Below, one piece after another: positions 6,833 through 10,639 of a stretch of DNA of 10,639 bases. The stretch spans positions 1 to 10,639 of the forward strand of contig JAQWIP010000026.1 of the NCBI GenBank assembly GCA_029248825.1, given 5' to 3'. The position numbers and the translations under genes were made by a program. This DNA comes from Alphaproteobacteria bacterium (GTDB lineage Bacteria > Pseudomonadota > Alphaproteobacteria > RS24). Numbering within the stretch: the stretch's first letter is position 1; every line of letters begins with the position of its first letter. The notes under the pieces were generated by a model, which had not been told where the DNA came from, searched no databases, and worked only from the letters and a program-made list of their open reading frames with translations.

Positions 6833-8079
6833 TGCGCCCCGCCGCACGCCTGCAGGCGTTAACTGATTTGCTCAACACCGTTTTGGCGGATGCAACGCCG
6901 GCCGACCGCATTATGCAAAATTGGGGGCGGCAAAACCGCTATGCGGGGTCAAAAGACCGCCGCGATATCTCCAATCGGCTGTTCGCGATTTTGCGTCACT
7001 ACGGCGCGCTCACCGCGCGGCTGCAAGACGACGATGCTTTGCTGGTCTGCCTGTTGGCGACGATTATGCTGGAAGGCGAAACGCTGGAGGATGCTTTGCG
7101 CCTCGCCGATGGCAGCGCCTATTCGCCCGAGCCCTTGGAGGCGACCAGCGTTGAAAAATTAACCCAAGCCCTAGCCCGTGATGTGTCGCAAGACAAAGCG
7201 GGTTCTTGGTCGGTGCCAGAGTGGTTGCTGGGCGATATGGAAGCGCATTTGGGCGAGGACACGCAAGGCGTGTTGCTGGCCATGCTAGAGCGCGCGCCGG
7301 TTGATGTTCGGGTCAACACGCTGAAAACCGATCGCGCGAGCGCGATGGCGGATTTGCAAGAAGAGGGGTTTGCCCCCACGCCGCACGCCCATGTAGAGAC
7401 GGCTTTGCGTTTTGAAGGCGCGCCGCGTTTGGTCGATAGCGAGGCGTTTCAGCAAGGCCTCATCGAAGTGCAAGACGCGGGCGCGCAATTGGTGGCGCAA
7501 GTGTGTGAGGCACAGCCTGGCCAAACCGTGATGGATTTTTGTGCCGGCGCGGGCGGCAAAGCTTTGGCGCTGGCGGCGCAAATGGAAAACCAAGGTCTGC
7601 TGCTGGTGCATGACGCGATTGCCGGACGGATGAACGGCCAGCGCCCCAGAGCCAAGCGCGCAGGCGTCGATATTTTGCAAATTGTAAAGCCTGCGCAAAG
7701 TTTGGAATTTACCGAGAGCTGCGATTTAGTGGTGGCCGATGTGCCGTGCAGTGGCACGGGTCGCTGGCGCCGCTCGCCCGAAACCAAATGGCGGATGACG
7801 CCCGAAGATTTGGCCGAACTACATCAAGTGCAGGCGGATATTTTGACCGAAGCGGCCTTGCTGGTGCAGCCGGGTGGGCGTTTGGTCTATATTACCTGCT
7901 CCATTTTGGCCTCGGAAAACCGCCAGCAGATTGATAATTTTTTGCAAGAAACCCCTGGGTTTGAATTGTCGGAAACGGTTTTGCCATTTGGCGACAAGGG
8001 GCAAATGCAAGTGCATCCGATGAACAGCGATACGGATGGTCTATATTGTGCAGTGCTGCAAAATGTTTCCACCAGTTGA
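6832..8079 (+). CDS. rsmB: RsmB/NOP-family rRNA cytosine-5 methyltransferase
   Basis: SAM-dependent RNA m5C methyltransferase; RsmB of E. coli modifies C967 of 16S rRNA. At 415 residues it is close to the E. coli protein (429). Residues 1 to about 90 form the NusB-like RNA-binding domain, with RLQALTDLL and RYAGSKDRRDISNRLFAILR typical of alphaproteobacterial members. The catalytic domain shows VNTLK (161-165), SAM motif I MDFCAGAGGK (234-243), Asp261 in motif II, motif IV DVPCSGTGRWRRSPETKW (303-320) with Cys306, and motif VI YITCSILASEN (353-363) with Cys356. Cys356 is expected to be the nucleophile and Cys306 to release the product. The start is GTG at 6832, sharing one base with the guaB stop. 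It is supported by the family-like N-terminus rather than by the weak ribosome-binding site. Another family member with a different target cytosine cannot be excluded. Confidence 0.9.
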   Translation: MRPAARLQALTDLLNTVLADATPADRIMQNWGRQNRYAGSKDRRDISNRLFAILRHYGALTARLQDDDALLVCLLATIMLEGETLEDALRLADGSAYSPEPLEATSVEKLTQALARDVSQDKAGSWSVPEWLLGDMEAHLGEDTQGVLLAMLERAPVDVRVNTLKTDRASAMADLQEEGFAPTPHAHVETALRFEGAPRLVDSEAFQQGLIEVQDAGAQLVAQVCEAQPGQTVMDFCAGAGGKALALAAQMENQGLLLVHDAIAGRMNGQRPRAKRAGVDILQIVKPAQSLEFTESCDLVVADVPCSGTGRWRRSPETKWRMTPEDLAELHQVQADILTEAALLVQPGGRLVYITCSILASENRQQIDNFLQETPGFELSETVLPFGDKGQMQVHPMNSDTDGLYCAVLQNVSTS

Positions 8080-8116
8080 GCCAAGTTGAGCTAAGATAAA
8101 ACACCTTCGAAATTCT

Positions 8117-8614
8117 ATGAGACAGTTTATGACGAAATCTTTTTCCCTCTTCACCATGACCCTCGGGCTGACCCTTGGGCTTGCAATCTTAAGCCCGAGC
8201 TTAAGTCCGGCGGCGGCTATTTCGGATAGCTATCGTAACCTATCGGCGCTTCTTGTGAGCCAAGCCGAACAGGAATTGGCGGCCAAAAGAGCCTCGGCGG
8301 CGGATGAATTGCTGAGCTTGGCTTTGACCGCAAACCCCGGCAATGCGCGCGCTTATGTTGTGAAGGGCCAAGCCCAAGGCCAGCTCGACAATAAAGAAGA
8401 AGCGCTTCGCCTCATCAGCGTTGGCTTGGATATTGAGCCGGGCGATTTGGCAGCCTTGCGGTTGCAAGGCGATGCGGCTTTGGCGATGGAGGATATCGAG
8501 CAAGCTGAAAAATCACTCTCTGTTTTGCGCCGTCTATGTGCGGCGCCGTGTCAATCGGCCAATGAGTTGGCGGCTTCGATTGCCGAGTTAAATAGCGCCA
8601 AAAAGGACAAATAA
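8117..8614 (+). CDS. Secreted TPR-repeat protein of unknown function
   Basis: A 165-residue protein with an N-terminal signal peptide: basic start MRQFMTK, hydrophobic core about 11-27, and an AxA-type site in SPAAA with likely cleavage after residue 34. It is therefore predicted to be periplasmic. The mature part has about three TPR-like helical pairs (roughly 43-76, 77-110 and 111-140; note NPGNARAYVVKGQAQGQLDN and EPGDLAALRLQGDAALAMED), a fold used for protein-protein contacts. Cys141 and Cys145 (CAAPC) could form a disulfide in the periplasm. The ATG at 8117 or the one at 8129 may be used; neither has a strong ribosome-binding site, and both leave the signal peptide intact. The gene follows rsmB by 37 nt, and its TAA shares one base with the guaA ATG, so it is probably co-transcribed with both. 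Nothing in it points to guanine metabolism. Confidence 0.8.
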   Translation: MRQFMTKSFSLFTMTLGLTLGLAILSPSLSPAAAISDSYRNLSALLVSQAEQELAAKRASAADELLSLALTANPGNARAYVVKGQAQGQLDNKEEALRLISVGLDIEPGDLAALRLQGDAALAMEDIEQAEKSLSVLRRLCAAPCQSANELAASIAELNSAKKDK

Positions 8615-10158
8615 TGGATCGTATTTTAATTGTAGATTTTGGCTCGCAAGTCACGCAGCTGATTGCGCGACGCGTTCGAGAGAGCGGCGTTTATTGCGAG
8701 ATTGCGCCTTTCAATGCGGCCGAAAAAGCTTTTGCGGCAATGAACCCAAGCGCAATTATTCTATCGGGCGGGCCGAACTCTGTGGCCGACATAGATACGC
8801 CGCGCGCGCCCGAGAGCCTGCTCGCTTCGGGGCTGCCGATTTTGGGCATTTGCTATGGCCAGCAGACGCTTTGCGCGCAATTGGGTGGCTCGGTTGAAAA
8901 ATCCGACGAGCAAGAATTTGGCCGCGCCATGTTGGATATTAAAACCGCCTCGCCGCTGTTTGATGGCGTTGGGCAGGCGGGCGACAGTGTGCAAGTCTGG
9001 ATGAGCCACGGCGACCGCGTCAGTCAATTGCCGGAGGGTTTTGAGATTATCGGCACTTCCGAAAACGCGCCCTATGCGGCGATTGCCAATGAAGCGAAGA
9101 AAATTTACGCCGTGCAGTTTCACCCCGAAGTGGTGCATACGCCAGACGGCGCGAAACTGCTGCAAAACTTCACGCATAAGATTGCTGGTTGCCACGGCGA
9201 TTGGACGATGGCGGCGTTTCGCGAAAAAGCCATTGCCGATATTCGCGCCCAAGTGGGCGAGGGTCGGGTGATTTGCGGCCTGTCGGGCGGCGTTGATAGC
9301 TCGGTTGTGGCGGTGCTTCTGCACGAGGCCATCGGTGAGCAATTGACATGCGTCTACGTCGATACGGGCATGATGCGGGCTGGCGAAAGCGAAGAAGTGG
9401 TGACGCTTTTCCGCGATCATTTCAACATTAAGCTGGTGCATAATAATGCGGCCGAGCTTTTCCGTGGCAAGTTAGAGGGCGTCTCTGACCCCGAGCAGAA
9501 GCGCAAAATCATCGGCGGTACGTTTGTCGATGTGTTTGAGAAAGAGGCCAAAGCCGCAGGCGGCGCCGACTTTTTGGCGCAAGGCACGCTGTATCCAGAT
9601 GTGATTGAAAGCGTCTCGTTCACGGGCGGGCCGAGTGTGACGATTAAAAGCCACCACAATGTGGGGGGGCTTCCGGAGCGGATGAATATGAGCTTGGTGG
9701 AGCCAGTGCGCGAATTGTTCAAAGACGAAGTGCGGGCGCTGGGGCAAGAATTGGGTTTGCCGGAAGCGTTTGTTGGGCGTCATCCTTTCCCGGGGCCAGG
9801 TTTGGCCATTCGCATTCCGGGTGAGATTACGGGCGAGAAGCTGGATATTTTGCGCAAGGCCGACACGGTCTATCTCGATGAAATTCGCAAGCAAGGTCTG
9901 TATGACGAGATTTGGCAAGCTTTCGCCGTGCTGCTTCCGGTTCGCACGGTTGGCGTGATGGGCGATAGCCGCACTTATGACTACGTCTGCGCGCTGCGCG
10001 CCGTAACCTCGACAGATGGAATGACGGCCGATTATTATCCGTTCACGCATGAGTTTCTAGGCCGTGTGTCGACGCGCATCATCAACGAAGTGCGCGGCAT
10101 CAATCGGGTGGTCTATGACATCACGTCGAAACCACCAGGGACGATTGAGTGGGAGTGA
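8614..10158 (+). CDS. guaA: GMP synthase (glutamine-hydrolysing)
   Basis: Converts XMP to GMP using ATP and ammonia taken from glutamine, completing the route begun by GuaB. The 514 residues match the family. The N-terminal class I glutamine amidotransferase has the nucleophile Cys80 in GICYGQQ and the partners His170 and Glu172 in QFHPEV. The ATP-pyrophosphatase domain begins with the PP-loop GLSGGVDSS (222-230). The C-terminal dimerisation domain contains the conserved GRHPFPGPGLAIRI and ends with the invariant-looking PPGTIEWE. All key residues are present. The ATG overlaps the TAA of the TPR gene (TAATG) and has AAGGA 6 nt upstream. The last bases of this gene in other bacteria serve as an integration site for genomic islands. 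Here composition changes right after the stop. Confidence 0.97.
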   Translation: MDRILIVDFGSQVTQLIARRVRESGVYCEIAPFNAAEKAFAAMNPSAIILSGGPNSVADIDTPRAPESLLASGLPILGICYGQQTLCAQLGGSVEKSDEQEFGRAMLDIKTASPLFDGVGQAGDSVQVWMSHGDRVSQLPEGFEIIGTSENAPYAAIANEAKKIYAVQFHPEVVHTPDGAKLLQNFTHKIAGCHGDWTMAAFREKAIADIRAQVGEGRVICGLSGGVDSSVVAVLLHEAIGEQLTCVYVDTGMMRAGESEEVVTLFRDHFNIKLVHNNAAELFRGKLEGVSDPEQKRKIIGGTFVDVFEKEAKAAGGADFLAQGTLYPDVIESVSFTGGPSVTIKSHHNVGGLPERMNMSLVEPVRELFKDEVRALGQELGLPEAFVGRHPFPGPGLAIRIPGEITGEKLDILRKADTVYLDEIRKQGLYDEIWQAFAVLLPVRTVGVMGDSRTYDYVCALRAVTSTDGMTADYYPFTHEFLGRVSTRIINEVRGINRVVYDITSKPPGTIEWE

Positions 10159-10187
10159 CCAGATCTAAAAAAACCATTAAAATCAAT

Positions 10188-10227
10188 AGGTTATAAATTA
10201 TTAAACTGTTTCACACTTTTGTAACCT
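10188..10227 (+). terminator. Possible guaA terminator, AT-rich inverted repeat
   Basis: AGGTTATAA (10188-10196) and TTGTAACCT (10219-10227) can form a 9-bp stem with one G-U pair and a 22-nt loop, about 30 nt past the guaA stop. It is followed by a T-rich stretch (10230-10247). The stem is AT-rich and the loop long, so it would be a weak intrinsic terminator. Confidence 0.3.
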
Positions 10228-10259
10228 GTTGTTTTTATTGTGTTTTTAAATCCTACTTT

Positions 10260-10283
10260 CACAGTTTGTTTCACAAACTCGTG
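10260..10283. repeat. Inverted repeat in the guaA-hydrolase intergenic region
   Basis: AGTTTGT and ACAAACT form a perfect 7-bp stem around TTC (10263-10279). The flanking CAC and GTG can extend it to 10 bp with one bulged C. No T-tract follows directly on either strand. It could be a terminator remnant for the convergent genes or a protein-binding site; a recombination-site role is only a guess. Confidence 0.35.
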
Positions 10284-10337
10284 TCTATTGAAAATCATAA
10301 GTAACGAACATCACTTTGATAATTTCTGCAAAATTTT

Positions 10338-10639
10338 TTATTGATTTTGATCGAAGAAATCAAAAACCTCTGCAATCATTTCTGGATTGTGAGTAATGGT
10401 TCTAAAATGTCGACCGCCTTTTATTTCGTGATAGATCACATCCATATTAAGCTGCTTCATTTCTTCAACTAAGCGTCGCACTTTTCTGACAGGAACAAGA
10501 CGATCTTTATCACCGGTAACTACATATACAGGTAGATTTTTTAAACCATCTAAGCTTGAATATTTCCCATTAAATGATGGTGCTAAGCAAGCTAAGCCAG
10601 TCCATGCTTGAGGATAGGTTGCAGCTAAATGTAATGCCC
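10338..10639 (-). CDS. Alpha/beta-hydrolase (esterase/peptidase-like), C-terminal 99 residues only
   Basis: The - strand frame is open from the right edge to a TAA at 10338-10340; the start and the N-terminal part lie outside the window. The fragment carries the last two members of a serine-hydrolase triad: Asp45 (fragment numbering) in VVTGDKDRLVP and His77 in IKGGRHF, followed by a final helix ending in FDFFDQ. This pattern matches the C-terminus of esterases, feruloyl-esterase/depolymerase-like and S9-peptidase-like hydrolases. The nucleophilic Ser and any signal peptide would be upstream, so substrate and location are unknown. Base and codon use differ clearly from all other genes here: about 33-42% GC per 60-base block, and 7 of 10 leucines are TTA with no TTG or CTG. 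It points towards guaA and is convergent with it. Confidence 0.75.
   Translation of the reverse strand, partial: ALHLAATYPQAWTGLACLAPSFNGKYSSLDGLKNLPVYVVTGDKDRLVPVRKVRRLVEEMKQLNMDVIYHEIKGGRHFRTITHNPEMIAEVFDFFDQNQ

Larger units (their letters stand above)
10159..10337. other. AT-rich non-coding stretch after guaA
   Basis: This spacer separates the convergent guaA and hydrolase genes. Hand counts of single 60-base blocks give about 25-27% GC, against about 53% for a comparable block inside guaA. It contains two hairpin-forming elements, listed separately, and the 9-mer TGTTTCACA twice (10207-10215 and 10267-10275). I see no open frame, tRNA or integrase in it. Confidence 0.7.

Noticed and set aside
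5675..6847. Long open frame on the - strand opposite guaB
   Set aside because: It lies entirely antisense to a well-recognised IMP dehydrogenase gene. Its protein is rich in His, Arg, Asn and Ala with no family signature, as expected for a mirror frame of a gene with biased third positions.
8074..8096. Short direct repeat GTTGAGC after the rsmB stop
   Set aside because: Two 7-8 base copies 10 nt apart fit simple local duplication; no gene or structure depends on them.
8761..9441. Open frame on the - strand opposite guaA (also 9472-10050)
   Set aside because: Antisense shadows of guaA, with the same unnatural His/Arg-rich composition and no ribosome-binding site or recognisable motif.
1..10639. 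CRISPR arrays, tRNA or rRNA genes, transposases, toxin-antitoxin or phage-defence genes
   Set aside because: I looked on both strands and saw no regularly spaced repeats, no tRNA-like cloverleaf and no protein with such motifs.

Overview
The window looks like chromosomal DNA of a mid-GC alphaproteobacterium. The + strand run ppx/gppA - rlmE - guaB - rsmB - (TPR protein) - guaA is a housekeeping arrangement I associate with Alphaproteobacteria. The RsmB N-terminus is also of the alphaproteobacterial kind, and the - strand P450 resembles the CYP153 group common in marine and hydrocarbon-associated members. The order or genus cannot be fixed from the sequence alone.

Left part (1-3024, all - strand, read right to left). 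A PLP-dependent O-acetylhomoserine sulfhydrylase (MetY type) is followed after 4 nt by a 70-residue two-helix membrane protein of unknown function. That gene overlaps, by ATGA, the start of a membrane fatty-acid-desaturase-superfamily enzyme with a complete set of histidine boxes. After about 90 nt containing a GC-rich hairpin comes a cytochrome P450, CYP153-like, whose C-terminal half, including the heme-binding cysteine, lies outside the window. The first three genes are almost certainly one operon; the P450 may be read with them or separately.

Divergent intergenic region (3025-3281). It holds candidate promoters in both directions, a perfect 12-bp palindrome just upstream of metY, and a small hairpin next to the ppx ribosome-binding site.

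Right part (3282-10158, all + strand). A Ppx/GppA-family phosphatase with unusual low-complexity ends overlaps the 23S rRNA 2'-O-methyltransferase gene rlmE by 4 nt. After 93 nt comes guaB (IMP dehydrogenase), which overlaps rsmB (rRNA m5C methyltransferase family) by 1 nt. A short gap leads to a secreted TPR protein that overlaps guaA (GMP synthase) by 1 nt. The two steps from IMP to GMP are thus interleaved with rRNA modification and a (p)ppGpp/polyphosphate-family phosphatase, a grouping that fits coordination of guanine nucleotide supply with ribosome production.

Right edge (10159-10639). Immediately after the guaA stop codon the base composition drops sharply, from about 55% GC to about 25-40%. 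The next gene is a truncated - strand alpha/beta-hydrolase with TTA-dominated leucine usage. Because the 3' end of guaA is a known integration target for genomic islands, this is the best candidate in the window for horizontally acquired DNA, although an assembly join cannot be excluded. No tRNA, rRNA, CRISPR array, transposase or integrase is visible.
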